64,000 nucleotides of DNA, taken from assembly GCA_023667015.1 (NCBI GenBank), contig JAMPAX010000001.1:297443-361442 (forward strand). Reading direction: 5' to 3'. Below are positions 49,811 to 57,666 of this stretch, one piece after another. The notes under the pieces are model-generated. The model was given only the letters and a program-made list of their open reading frames with translations, did no database searches and was not told where the DNA came from. This DNA comes from Muribaculaceae bacterium. GTDB taxonomy: Bacteria; Bacteroidota; Bacteroidia; Bacteroidales; Muribaculaceae. Position 1 is the first letter of the stretch; each line of letters opens with the position of its first letter. Made by a program: the position numbers and the translations under genes.

Positions 49811-50368
49811 ATGAAAAAGACTTTTGCAATCGCCTCTGCGGCTATTCTCTCTATGGCCATGCTGGGAGCCTGCAAGTCTGAAAAGACTGTTGCAGACTCC
49901 GATACTATCCCCGCAACTGAGGAAATTACTTATGAAGTGGACCAGGTAGATTCTACATCTACAGCATTCAAATATGGTCCGGAGTTCTTCAACAATGAAA
50001 GCCTCAAGGGTAATGGCCTCGATTCAACATACTGTCAGACACCTTCGGGACTGAAGTATGTAGTGGTAAAGGCCGGCTCCGGGGTTGCTCCTACGGAGGC
50101 CGACAAGGTGACAGTCAATTATGAAGGTCGACTGACCAACGGTACCATCTTCGACTCCAGCTATGCTCGTCAGGAACCTGCCACATTCCCCCTCGGCGGT
50201 GTAATCAAGGGATGGACTGAAGGTCTTCAGACAATGAAAGAGGGTGGGGAGACCATCTTCTACATCCCCTCTGATCTTGCTTATGGCGAGCAGGGCACAC
50301 CGGATGGTTCTATTCCTCCTTCAGCTCCGCTGATTTTCAGAGTTGAGCTCATCAGCGTCAACAAATGA
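49811..50368 (+). CDS. FKBP-type peptidyl-prolyl isomerase, lipoprotein
   Basis: A 185-residue lipid-anchored version of the preceding protein: lipobox MLGAC, a 60-residue linker, and an FKBP domain (VTVNYEGRLTNGTIFDSSYARQEPATFPLGGVIKGWTEGLQTMKEG, FYIPSDLAYGEQG). It probably helps fold outer-membrane proteins in the periplasm. The ORF order suggests gene duplication with the previous gene. It overlaps neither neighbour and is followed 10 bases later by a small lipoprotein gene. Confidence 0.93.
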   Translation: MKKTFAIASAAILSMAMLGACKSEKTVADSDTIPATEEITYEVDQVDSTSTAFKYGPEFFNNESLKGNGLDSTYCQTPSGLKYVVVKAGSGVAPTEADKVTVNYEGRLTNGTIFDSSYARQEPATFPLGGVIKGWTEGLQTMKEGGETIFYIPSDLAYGEQGTPDGSIPPSAPLIFRVELISVNK

Positions 50369-50378
50369 GAAATCTGAG

Positions 50379-50630
50379 ATGAAAATTTTCAAGAAAACGA
50401 CCGTCGGAGTTCTCATAGCTCTGGCGGCCTTCTCACTTTTTACAGCCTGCAAGGGGCGCACACTCAAGAATATAGAGCCCAACGGCGAGACTGTTGAGGT
50501 CAATATCCCTGAGATGCAGAAAGAAGAAGCTCCGGCATCCACTCCGATGCCTGCCGCCCAACAGCCTGCCGTTTCCGACTCTGCCGAGACGCAAACCTCA
50601 ACCTCCTCTTCGGGGACAACATCTGTCTAA
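50379..50630 (+). CDS. Small lipoprotein, unknown
   Basis: An 83-residue predicted lipoprotein: signal MKIFKKTTVGVLIALAAFSLFTAC, then a short basic segment and a low-complexity Pro/Ala/Ser/Thr-rich tail (APASTPMPAAQQPAVSDSAE). ATG at 50379. It is 10 bases after the FKBP lipoprotein gene and likely shares its transcript. No homologue comes to mind. Confidence 0.7.
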   Translation: MKIFKKTTVGVLIALAAFSLFTACKGRTLKNIEPNGETVEVNIPEMQKEEAPASTPMPAAQQPAVSDSAETQTSTSSSGTTSV

Positions 50631-50654
50631 GAGTCTGTTTATAAAAACTTACTC

Positions 50655-50815
50655 TTAAGTAGATAGTCGATTTAAATTTAAACTTTATGTGCGGTTATTT
50701 ATGTGACAGCTTCTTCACTCGAAGAGGGGATAATGCGAGCATTATGACCGAAGAGAGGGAGAAAATGGCCAAAAAGAACAAGCAGAAAGTATGAATTAAA
50801 TTGAACATCTACTTA
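50655..50815. repeat. AT-rich palindromic element enclosing a small ORF
   Basis: Left arm TTAAGTAGATAGTCGATTTA and right arm ATTGAACATCTACTTAGAG flank about 100 bases. Elsewhere the arms are separated only by the AATTTAAATT core, so this copy looks split by extra sequence. Confidence 0.7.
50687..50794 (+). CDS. Small ORF (35 codons) inside a palindromic element
   Basis: ATG at 50687 to TGA at 50792, encoding 35 residues beginning MCGYLCDSFFTRRGDNAS and ending in a Lys-rich KKNKQKV, with two Cys near the start. There is no Shine-Dalgarno sequence. It is bounded on both sides by arms of a repeated palindrome. Whether it is translated is unknown; the coding-like amino-acid mix and its exact fit between the arms argue for a second look. 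Confidence 0.4.
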   Translation: MCGYLCDSFFTRRGDNASIMTEEREKMAKKNKQKV

Positions 50816-50842
50816 GAGTTATAACGATAATATCCTACGACT

Positions 50843-51694
50843 ATGAAGAAATCACTTATATTCGCCTTAGCACTTCCGACACTCCTTCTTAGTGCCTGTG
50901 GAGGAGAGACAACCTCCCTTTCCGACGTCAAAGATGCCACTAAGGGAGACTCCATCGCCTTCTATTATGGCCGTTCCAAAGGTTTTGACTTCTGGAACGA
51001 GGCTGAAAACGACACTACCCTACGTGGGGAAGATGCTCGCAAGGAATTCCTTAAGGGTGTGAAAGACGGTATGGATGCCGTAAAAGACAATGCTGCCTAC
51101 AATTATGGATTGATGATTGGCATGGGTGTGGCCCAGGATATCATTGACCTGCATAAGACATATCCGGGCGTAGAGATGCCCCGGGATCTGTTTCTCTCCT
51201 CGCTTAAGGGAGCCCTTAAGAATGACTCCGTAGTAGATGGGGTGCAGACCAAGGCCGACTTGTATAAGATTATGGACCAGATGGCTCGCCAGAAAGAGCT
51301 TGAAGATACCAAGGCAGCGCAAGCATCGTTGGCATCTACAGCCAAACAGCTTTCGATGACGAAAATCAATGACTATCTCTATGGAAAGATTATCACCAAT
51401 GGAGATGGACAGGTATTGAAAGATGGCGATAAAGTGAGCCTTGACATTACAGCCGCCACCGTAGATGGTCAGCCCATCGGGATGCAATTCCCACGGGAAA
51501 TAGTCGTGGGTCGCAATCTCTCATCCCCTTTGATTAGCCAGGCATTGCGCACAATGAAAGTTGGACAGACAAGCCAGTTTATTGCCTCTCCCATCCAGCT
51601 GATGCCACGTCGCTATCGTGCAGGAGAATATAAAGGGACAGATCTGGTGAAGTTCACTATCAAGGTCAACTCCATCTCAGACGCCACCGAGTAG
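50843..51694 (+). CDS. FKBP-like lipoprotein with a degenerate active site
   Basis: A 283-residue lipoprotein (lipobox LLSAC). The first half (about residues 35-165) is the helical FKBP N-terminal domain (AFYYGRSKGFDFW.., YNYGLMIGMGVAQDI). The second half has the FKBP strand order (KDGDKVSLDITAATVDGQPIG.., DLVKFTIKVNSI) but lacks the YxGxLxDGxxFDSS and PGWxEG pocket residues of the two FKBPs upstream. It may be a chaperone rather than an isomerase. It ends just before a 20-bp perfect hairpin. Confidence 0.82.
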   Translation: MKKSLIFALALPTLLLSACGGETTSLSDVKDATKGDSIAFYYGRSKGFDFWNEAENDTTLRGEDARKEFLKGVKDGMDAVKDNAAYNYGLMIGMGVAQDIIDLHKTYPGVEMPRDLFLSSLKGALKNDSVVDGVQTKADLYKIMDQMARQKELEDTKAAQASLASTAKQLSMTKINDYLYGKIITNGDGQVLKDGDKVSLDITAATVDGQPIGMQFPREIVVGRNLSSPLISQALRTMKVGQTSQFIASPIQLMPRRYRAGEYKGTDLVKFTIKVNSISDATE

Positions 51695-51703
51695 CCATAA
51701 AAG

Positions 51704-51759
51704 TTGAGAGTTTAGAGAGTCCGACGCCATATAAAGGTGCGGACTCTCTAAACTCTCAA
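51704..51759. terminator. 20-bp perfect inverted repeat between the FKBP cluster and galM
   Basis: The arms at 51704-51723 and 51740-51759 are exact reverse complements over 20 bases, with a 16-base loop. There is no clear T-run, so it may stabilise 3' ends of both converging transcripts. The arms contain TTTAGAGAGTCCG. Confidence 0.75.
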
Positions 51760-51777
51760 CTATAAACTCTCCACTAT

Positions 51778-52815
51778 TTAACAGAAACAGAAGCGAATTG
51801 TACTTCGGTATTCCTCGCCGGGGTTCAGTCGCCGGTCGGGGAATTCCGGATGGTTGGGAGCATCGGGAAAACCTTGACATTCTATAGCCACGCCATCGTA
51901 GTCAAAATAACGGCGGCCACTACGATTGTCGGGACACCCTACGAGCCAGTTGCCGGTATATACCTGCACTCCGGGTTGGTCGGTGAGCACTCGCATAGTA
52001 CGCCCGGAGAAATCCGAAGTTAGCACAGCGGCTTCCTTGAGTTTTCCCTCTTCGCCATCAATAACCCAGCAGTTGTCATAACCCTTGCCATATACCAGAG
52101 CGGGGAAATCCTCGCGAATATCTCTGCCAAGTGTCTTAAATCGGCGGAAATCCATCGGGGTATCCTTTACCTCCGCCAGCTCGCCGGTAGGAATCAACGT
52201 ATCATCGGTTGGAAGCCATTTCGAGGCGTTGAGCTTCAGAGTATGATTGAGCACACTTCCGGCATCCGCCCCATCGAGGTTCCAATAGCAATGATTGGTA
52301 AGATTGACTACAGTAGGCTTGTCGGTGGTAGCCTTAAAATTGAGAGTCAATTCATTATTATCATTCCAACTATAATCTACTATAACAGTAAGATTGCCGG
52401 GATAGCCTTCTTCGCCATCCTTTGACAGATATGAAAAGCGCACACCCGAAGGGATAATCTGCGACTGCCAGATGCGGTTTTGGAAACCCGTTGGTCCCCC
52501 ATGCAGGGCATTGGGTCCATTATTGACAGCGAGTTTGAAATCTTGGCCATCCAGAGAGAATTTACCCAAGGCAATACGATTGGCATAGCGACCGGGACAC
52601 TTACCCATGCAGGGTCCGTCGGCCATATAGGCTACAGCATCAGCGTATGCCAGAGCCACATTCTCCAGACGCCCATAGCGGTCGGGGACTTGCACCCCGA
52701 TGATACCTGCACCGAGAGCTGACAGGGTCACTGCAGCTCCCGAGGCATTCTCAATGCGATAGAGTGCGATATCACCATATGGTGATTTCACATTCTGAAC
52801 TGTAATCTTCATCAT
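51778..52815 (-). CDS. galM: Aldose 1-epimerase (galactose mutarotase)
   Basis: Interconverts anomers of galactose/glucose at the head of the Leloir pathway. The 345-residue protein has NGPNALHGGPTGFQNRIW (catalytic His region), NLTNHCYWNLDG (second His, about residue 180) and VAIECQGFPDAPNHPEFP with the catalytic Glu. It is cytoplasmic, with no signal peptide. It overlaps the end of galK by four bases (ATGA). Confidence 0.95.
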   Translation of the reverse strand: MMKITVQNVKSPYGDIALYRIENASGAAVTLSALGAGIIGVQVPDRYGRLENVALAYADAVAYMADGPCMGKCPGRYANRIALGKFSLDGQDFKLAVNNGPNALHGGPTGFQNRIWQSQIIPSGVRFSYLSKDGEEGYPGNLTVIVDYSWNDNNELTLNFKATTDKPTVVNLTNHCYWNLDGADAGSVLNHTLKLNASKWLPTDDTLIPTGELAEVKDTPMDFRRFKTLGRDIREDFPALVYGKGYDNCWVIDGEEGKLKEAAVLTSDFSGRTMRVLTDQPGVQVYTGNWLVGCPDNRSGRRYFDYDGVAIECQGFPDAPNHPEFPDRRLNPGEEYRSTIRFCFC

Positions 52816-53963
52816 TCCTCAACTTTGCGGGCACCATCGGAGATTACGACATCGTAGATCTTCGGGGCATGCCCATACTTTTCCTTGAAGCTTGCCGATA
52901 CCTCCTCGATAAACTTATCATGGATATCATCGCTGACAAGATTGATCGTGCAGCCTCCGAAGCCGCCACCCATAATACGAGAGCCTGTCACTCCGAGCTC
53001 CTTGGCGCAGTCGTTGAGGAAATCGAGTTCCTCACAGCTCACCTCATAGTCCTTGCTCAGGCCCTCATGTGTAGCATACATATTTCGGCCAACACGCTCA
53101 TAGTCACCGGCCACCAGCGCGTCACAGACGTCTAACACACGATCCTTCTCCTCAATGACATACTTCGCACGGAAATAATCCTCAGCGGAGATATCACTCT
53201 TCACCTTATTAAGCATCTCCATGTCAGCCTCGCGGAGAGTGTCGAGTCCGAGGCGCTTGGCCACACGCTCGCAACTTTCGCGACGCTTATTGTAGGGAGA
53301 ATCCTTAAGCTCGTGTTTTACAGCTGAATCTACGAGCACCAGCTTATACCCCTTAGGGTCGAAGGGGAAATACTCATACTCCAAGCTGCGGCAGTCGAGA
53401 CGCATCAGATGACCTTTCTTGCCGAAAACACTGGCAAACTGGTCCATAATGCCGCAGTTGACGCCGCAATAGTTATGTTCGGTGCTCTGTCCTATCTTAG
53501 CGAGTTCAAACTTCTCGATAGAATTATTATTGTAGAGGTCATTGAGTGCAAAAGCAAAGCAACTCTCAAGAGCGGCGCTGGAGCTCAGGCCGGCACCGAG
53601 GGGCACATTGCCTGCGAAGACAGCGTCAAAGCCCTTGACGGTGCCGCCACGTTTCTGAATCTCACGGCATACACCGAAGATATATCGGGCCCAACCCCGG
53701 GAGGGAGCATCCTCTTCATTTAGGCCAAATTCCGCCATCTCATTGATATCAATGGAGAAAACGCGCACCTTGTCAGTGCCATTAGGACGGATTTCAGCCA
53801 TGATTACCTTATCGATAGCTCCGGGGAATACGAAGCCACCATTATAATCTGTGTGCTCACCTATAAGATTGATTCTTCCGGCAGAGGCATAGAGAGTGCC
53901 GGACTCTCCGAATTTCTGTTTGAAGACCTCGCGGATCTTCTTCTTCATATCTTCTGTTGTCAT
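52812..53963 (-). CDS. galK: Galactokinase
   Basis: Phosphorylates galactose at C1. The 383-residue GHMP kinase has the signature GRINLIGEHTDYNGGFVFP near residue 28, the ATP motif VPLGAGLSSSAALE (about 122), GVNCGIMDQFASVFGKKGH and the third motif RIMGGGFGGCTINLV. galE, galT and a galactose permease are not adjacent. Confidence 0.96.
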   Translation of the reverse strand: MTTEDMKKKIREVFKQKFGESGTLYASAGRINLIGEHTDYNGGFVFPGAIDKVIMAEIRPNGTDKVRVFSIDINEMAEFGLNEEDAPSRGWARYIFGVCREIQKRGGTVKGFDAVFAGNVPLGAGLSSSAALESCFAFALNDLYNNNSIEKFELAKIGQSTEHNYCGVNCGIMDQFASVFGKKGHLMRLDCRSLEYEYFPFDPKGYKLVLVDSAVKHELKDSPYNKRRESCERVAKRLGLDTLREADMEMLNKVKSDISAEDYFRAKYVIEEKDRVLDVCDALVAGDYERVGRNMYATHEGLSKDYEVSCEELDFLNDCAKELGVTGSRIMGGGFGGCTINLVSDDIHDKFIEEVSASFKEKYGHAPKIYDVVISDGARKVEE

Positions 53964-53972
53964 ATTCTTGAT

Positions 53973-54003
53973 ACTCAGATTTTGGCTATGCTAAAATCTG
54001 AGT
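53973..54003. terminator. Perfect hairpin between ferritin and galK
   Basis: An 11-bp stem ACTCAGATTTT / AAAATCTGAGT with a GGCTATGCT loop, downstream of the ferritin gene and 10 bases upstream of the galK start. There is no T-run, so function as a terminator is uncertain. Confidence 0.6.
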
Positions 54004-54040
54004 GGTTTGTTAGTTTATTGGTTTAGGCAATACTCTTCGG

Positions 54041-54547
54041 TTAGAATTGGGGAGCCACGTAGGTGCGGGTGCCGAGCTGGGTGTCTATCTGATAGATACC
54101 GGTGCCATCCTCTCCTACGAGGGTCAGATTGTCAATAATCTGTTGTACGTTTTCCTCCTCTTCCACTTGCTCAGCCACGTAGGCATTGAGCATCTGGCGG
54201 GTAGCGAAGTCTCTCTCATCCTCAGCGAGCTGATAGAGATTATGAATCAGGGAAGTCACCTTCTGCTCATGCTCGAGCGTAGCGATGAAAGCATCCTTGA
54301 TAGAAGCCCATTCTGTAGGGACATCCTGAATCGGGCTCAGGATAGTGCGGGAGCCGCGTGCATGGAGATAGTGCATCATGTTCAGAGCGTGAGCCTGCTC
54401 CTCCTGGAATTGCACCATAAACCAATTGGCAACACCCTTTCTACCTTGAGCATCGAAATATGCCGACATCGAAAGGTAGAGATAAGCCGACCAGAACTCG
54501 GCATTTATCTGCGCATTCAGCGCATCTTCAATTTTCTTCGAAATCAT
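54041..54547 (-). CDS. ftnA: Non-haem ferritin
   Basis: Iron-storage protein of 168 residues with a four-helix bundle. The ferroxidase ligands are visible: Glu in INAEFWSAYLYL, then FMVQFQEEQAHALNMMHYL (ExxH) and EHEQKVTSLIHNL and VAEQVEEEENVQQI. Member of the bacterial FtnA class rather than bacterioferritin, as no haem-binding Met is placed as in Bfr. A -7 element TATATTTG on the minus strand (54622-54615) precedes it. Confidence 0.95.
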   Translation of the reverse strand: MISKKIEDALNAQINAEFWSAYLYLSMSAYFDAQGRKGVANWFMVQFQEEQAHALNMMHYLHARGSRTILSPIQDVPTEWASIKDAFIATLEHEQKVTSLIHNLYQLAEDERDFATRQMLNAYVAEQVEEEENVQQIIDNLTLVGEDGTGIYQIDTQLGTRTYVAPQF

Positions 54548-54664
54548 TGTATCTAAATTTGAGTTTTACCTGTATTGAATTTATTATGATTGATTGGAAT
54601 TAGATTCACTCTTGCAAATATAACAAATTTTTAAGACATTTGCACGCTAATAGATATTAAAATA

Positions 54665-55585
54665 ATGAAAATTCTCATTTCCGGAGGTTCAGGCCTTCTG
54701 GGCCATTATCTTCGCAAAGAGTTTTCGGAGGATTCTATTGTAGAACTCCCCGGCTCATCAAGTCTCGACTTGTCTGAGACACTGAGTATTGAAAAGATTA
54801 CAACTTATGACAACACTCCGGACATACCCTTTGACCTTGTAGTCCATGCTGCGGGGACGTCTGAGCAGGAGCATGCCCGGAGAGTCAACGTTGACGGGAC
54901 TCGCCATCTGCTAAAGGCTCTTTCACGCCTCGAAAAGCGTCCGAAGGCCCTCTGCTTCGTCAGCTGCGCCTCCGTATATAGTCCCGATGCAGGAAGCCTC
55001 ATTTCCGAGAAGACCCCGACCAATCCCTCAGAGGCAGTAGGACGTTCAAAACTTGAAGCTGAAAAAGAATGCAAGCTCTGGGCGGAGGCTGCCAACGTTC
55101 CGCTGACCATACTGCGTCCTGCCATGATGTTCGGCACGGGTGTGGGAGGTTTTGCGCGGCAGATGTTTCGCGATGTAATCGAGGGGCGTTATCTGCATGT
55201 ACGCGGTCTTGAGGGACGGATAAGCATAGTCTGCGCCTTGGACGTAGCACATGCTGTAAGGCTGACCATCGGACTTCCGGGAGTCTTCAATGTCGCTGAC
55301 GAATCCAACCCCCGTTGGGTTGATTTGGCTGAGGCTATGAGTGCCAATGCCGGAGCGCGTAAAAGAATGGTGACGCTACCTCAGAAATGGGCCGACGTCG
55401 CCTGGAGATACGGCCGCTTCATTCCCGCCGTCAAGTGCTCCCTCTCGCCCTGCGTTCGCGAGCTTCGCAGCTCCACATGCACTCTCGACAGCTCCCTTCT
55501 GCGCAACCTATGCTCCTGGACTCCCTTCAACACTTTAGAGGTACTCTCGCGCACCGCAGACAAATATCCCTATGAAACTGAATAA
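54665..55585 (+). CDS. NAD-dependent epimerase/dehydratase, atypical active site
   Basis: A 306-residue extended SDR-like protein. The N-terminal Rossmann motif is ISGGSGLLGHYLRKEF, followed by LVVHAAGTSEQEHARRVNVDGTRHLL and CFVSCASVYSPD. The usual catalytic YxxxK reads VGRSK within SEAVGRSKLEAEK, so the Tyr is replaced by Val while the Lys remains. The rest (LRPAMMFGTG, AHAVRLTI, GVFNVAD) follows the NSDR family. It may be a reductase with another base or a non-catalytic protein. It overlaps the next gene by 14 bases. Confidence 0.83.
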   Translation: MKILISGGSGLLGHYLRKEFSEDSIVELPGSSSLDLSETLSIEKITTYDNTPDIPFDLVVHAAGTSEQEHARRVNVDGTRHLLKALSRLEKRPKALCFVSCASVYSPDAGSLISEKTPTNPSEAVGRSKLEAEKECKLWAEAANVPLTILRPAMMFGTGVGGFARQMFRDVIEGRYLHVRGLEGRISIVCALDVAHAVRLTIGLPGVFNVADESNPRWVDLAEAMSANAGARKRMVTLPQKWADVAWRYGRFIPAVKCSLSPCVRELRSSTCTLDSSLLRNLCSWTPFNTLEVLSRTADKYPYETE

Positions 55586-56429
55586 ACTAAAAAACAGAGT
55601 GTCGCAACTACTTAACGACATAGCCGCAGTAGGGAAAGCCATACTCCTCTCAAAATTTACAGAAAAGCCGGAGAGCCCTGAGCGAAACTCCATTGTCATT
55701 CTTGGCAATGGACCATCCTTGCGACAGACTATAGACAACGATTCCGAATGGCTCAGACTCCACTCACTGATGGCAGTGAACTTCGCGGCAAACACTACCG
55801 ATTACTTCACTCTTCGTCCTGATTTCTATATTCTTGCAGACCCACACTTCTTTGTGGGATATCAAAGGGATGACAACGTAAAAAAACTCTGGGAGAATCT
55901 ATGCGCAACAAGCTGGGAGATGACCCTGTACATTCCCGTAGGACAACGTCGCAATCTGAAAAAACTGACAGAAACCGGAGCATTCACACTCCCGGCAAAT
56001 ATAACTGTCAGAAGGTTCAACCTCACACCGGCAGATGGCAGTTCGGGCATTCTTCACGCCCTCTTTGACCGAGGACTGGCAATGCCACGCCCGCGGAATG
56101 TACTTATCCCGGCCATCATGACAGCAATCAGGGCAGGTTTCAAAGAGATATATCTTGCCGGAGCCGACCATAGCTGGACAAAGACCCTGTGGGTAGACGA
56201 AGACAACCGGGTAGTCAGCGTACAGCCCCATTTCTATAAGGACTCTGACAAGGAATTGAAACGAGTCAGGAACGACTACGAAGGCTTGAGGATTTGCGAC
56301 GTCTTGGGGAGCATGACAACAGCCTTCCGCAGCTACCACGACATTCGCAGCTACGCCGACAAACGCAACATAAAGATCATCAATGCCACCCCCGGCTCTT
56401 TCATCGATGCCTTCCCCCGGAAAATTTAG
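55572..56429 (+). CDS. DUF115/glycosyltransferase-like protein
   Basis: A 285-residue protein lacking signal peptide. The segment SIVILGNGPSLRQTID (about residue 41) is a GNGPSL motif shared by DUF115/MAF-type glycosyltransferases and bacterial sialyltransferase-like proteins; LRPDFYILADPHFF and EIYLAGADHSWTK are also typical of that group. It may transfer a sugar in the cytoplasm. It is translated from a start inside the upstream SDR gene, so the pair is likely coupled and jointly modifies a surface sugar, which is inference. Confidence 0.7.
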   Translation: MKLNKLKNRVSQLLNDIAAVGKAILLSKFTEKPESPERNSIVILGNGPSLRQTIDNDSEWLRLHSLMAVNFAANTTDYFTLRPDFYILADPHFFVGYQRDDNVKKLWENLCATSWEMTLYIPVGQRRNLKKLTETGAFTLPANITVRRFNLTPADGSSGILHALFDRGLAMPRPRNVLIPAIMTAIRAGFKEIYLAGADHSWTKTLWVDEDNRVVSVQPHFYKDSDKELKRVRNDYEGLRICDVLGSMTTAFRSYHDIRSYADKRNIKIINATPGSFIDAFPRKI

Positions 56430-56453
56430 AGCATTTCTCTTAGAGACTCTTGA

Positions 56454-56489
56454 TAAGTAGCTGTTAAATTTAAATTAGACAGCTACTTA
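56454..56489. repeat. AT-rich palindromic element, most perfect copy
   Basis: TAAGTAGCTGT (56454-56464) and its exact reverse complement ACAGCTACTTA (56479-56489) flank a 14-base AT-rich core. The right arm contains the stop codon and the last two sense codons of the GT2 gene on the minus strand. Confidence 0.85.
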
Positions 56490-57232
56490 AGTGAGCGTTC
56501 GTGATGCTTGGCGAGGGTAACGTAGTCGAACAGAGCATCGTTGACGGCAGAGATGAAGCCGGAGACACCGAAGCGGAAGGCACCGCGGATAATATACGTA
56601 GAGAGGAATTTGCCGATAGGCTTCAGTACTATTACGGGCAGAGGGACATTGCGCGAAGGAGCCCGGTTGACACGCTCCGATGTGTGGCGGTTGATGCGAG
56701 TGAGCAAATCGGTGATACTTGGCGCAGCATGAACGAGGGCGAGGTCAGTATTGCCGGCGGGAATCTTCAGCGACCTTCCGGCCACCTTAGCCTGCGAATA
56801 TGGAGTCACCGGCCATTGTACATTATCGCGTTTGAAAAAGCGCATATGGAAATCGGGATAGCTTGAGCGCTTCCAGATATTGAGAACATGATTTTTACGG
56901 GGGATGTAAATACCGGAGACATCGCCGGGATTTTTTACAAAGTTGGTGAGATAATCGCGGAGTTCGGGTGTGACGGTTTCGTCATCGTCAATGACGAGGA
57001 TCCAGCTGGAACGAGCAGAATGAATAGCATAGTTTCTGGCCTCTTCGATAGTCGGGTTAGAGATATCGGAGAGGTCAAGTAGCCTGCAGTTGTTGTCGCG
57101 GGCAATTTGGACAGTTTTCGGGTCGGAACTGATATCGCAGATGATAACCTCATCGAAGCCGTTCAGGGAATCGATGATGGACTGTAGGTTGTCGGTGGCA
57201 CCATGCGTATTGATGATTACGGAGATTGCCAT
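56483..57232 (-). CDS. Glycosyltransferase family 2 (LPS core-type)
   Basis: A 249-residue inverting glycosyltransferase. The N-terminal GT-A fold has ISVIINTHGATDNLQSIIDSL, DEVIICDISSDPKT and the DXD-like ILVIDDDETVTPEL (about residue 78), then RKNHVLNIWKRSSYPDFHMRFFKRDNVQW, a pattern shared with WaaE/KdtX-like LPS core glucosyltransferases. Likely cytoplasmic and peripheral. Its TAG stop and last codons come from a palindromic repeat element. It is alone on this strand. Confidence 0.87.
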   Translation of the reverse strand: MAISVIINTHGATDNLQSIIDSLNGFDEVIICDISSDPKTVQIARDNNCRLLDLSDISNPTIEEARNYAIHSARSSWILVIDDDETVTPELRDYLTNFVKNPGDVSGIYIPRKNHVLNIWKRSSYPDFHMRFFKRDNVQWPVTPYSQAKVAGRSLKIPAGNTDLALVHAAPSITDLLTRINRHTSERVNRAPSRNVPLPVIVLKPIGKFLSTYIIRGAFRFGVSGFISAVNDALFDYVTLAKHHERSLK

Positions 57233-57359
57233 AGATTCATTAAGATTAAGGGTTAGAAATAAATTCTCCCAATGGGTATATCTCTACGTTATATCGGAAA
57301 GTCGATTACGCCACGAGCCATTAAGGAACGGACAAATGTAATAAAAAAGTTGGAAAAAC

Positions 57360-57390
57360 AAAAAAAGAGTATCACTTTTTAGCGATACTC
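57360..57390 (-). terminator. Terminator of tRNA-Pro
   Basis: GAGTATC (57367-57373) pairs with GATACTC (57384-57390); on the minus strand it is followed by seven T. Confidence 0.85.
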
Positions 57391-57400
57391 CAAGACTCAG

Positions 57401-57474
57401 TCGGGGTGACAAGATTCGAACTTGCGACCACACGCCCCCCAGACGCGTACTCTACCGGGCTGAGCTACACCCCG
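57401..57474 (-). tRNA. tRNA-Pro (GGG)
   Basis: A 74-base cloverleaf. The acceptor stem is CGGGGTG/CACCCCG with discriminator A, the anticodon loop is CTGGGGG with anticodon GGG, and the T-arm is GCAAGTTCGAATCTTGT. CCA is not encoded. Confidence 0.94.
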
Positions 57475-57581
57475 AGTCGGCTTCGTTGGGACCAACCATA
57501 ATCAAGACGATTTGCCTTGTTACTTTCACTGCCGCATCTTTAAAATCGGATGCTTCAGCGGGGGTCCCTGTTAAAGCGATA

Positions 57582-57613
57582 CAAAAGTACTGCCTTTTTC
57601 CGACCTATGCAAA
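57582..57613 (-). promoter_or_regulatory. Promoter of tRNA-Pro
   Basis: On the minus strand TTTG (57613-57610), 20 bases, TACTTTTG (57589-57582). Confidence 0.75.
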
Positions 57614-57666
57614 TTTTTAGATATTTTTTAACAATTGTTAACAAACGAGCAAGGCTCTTTAATTCA

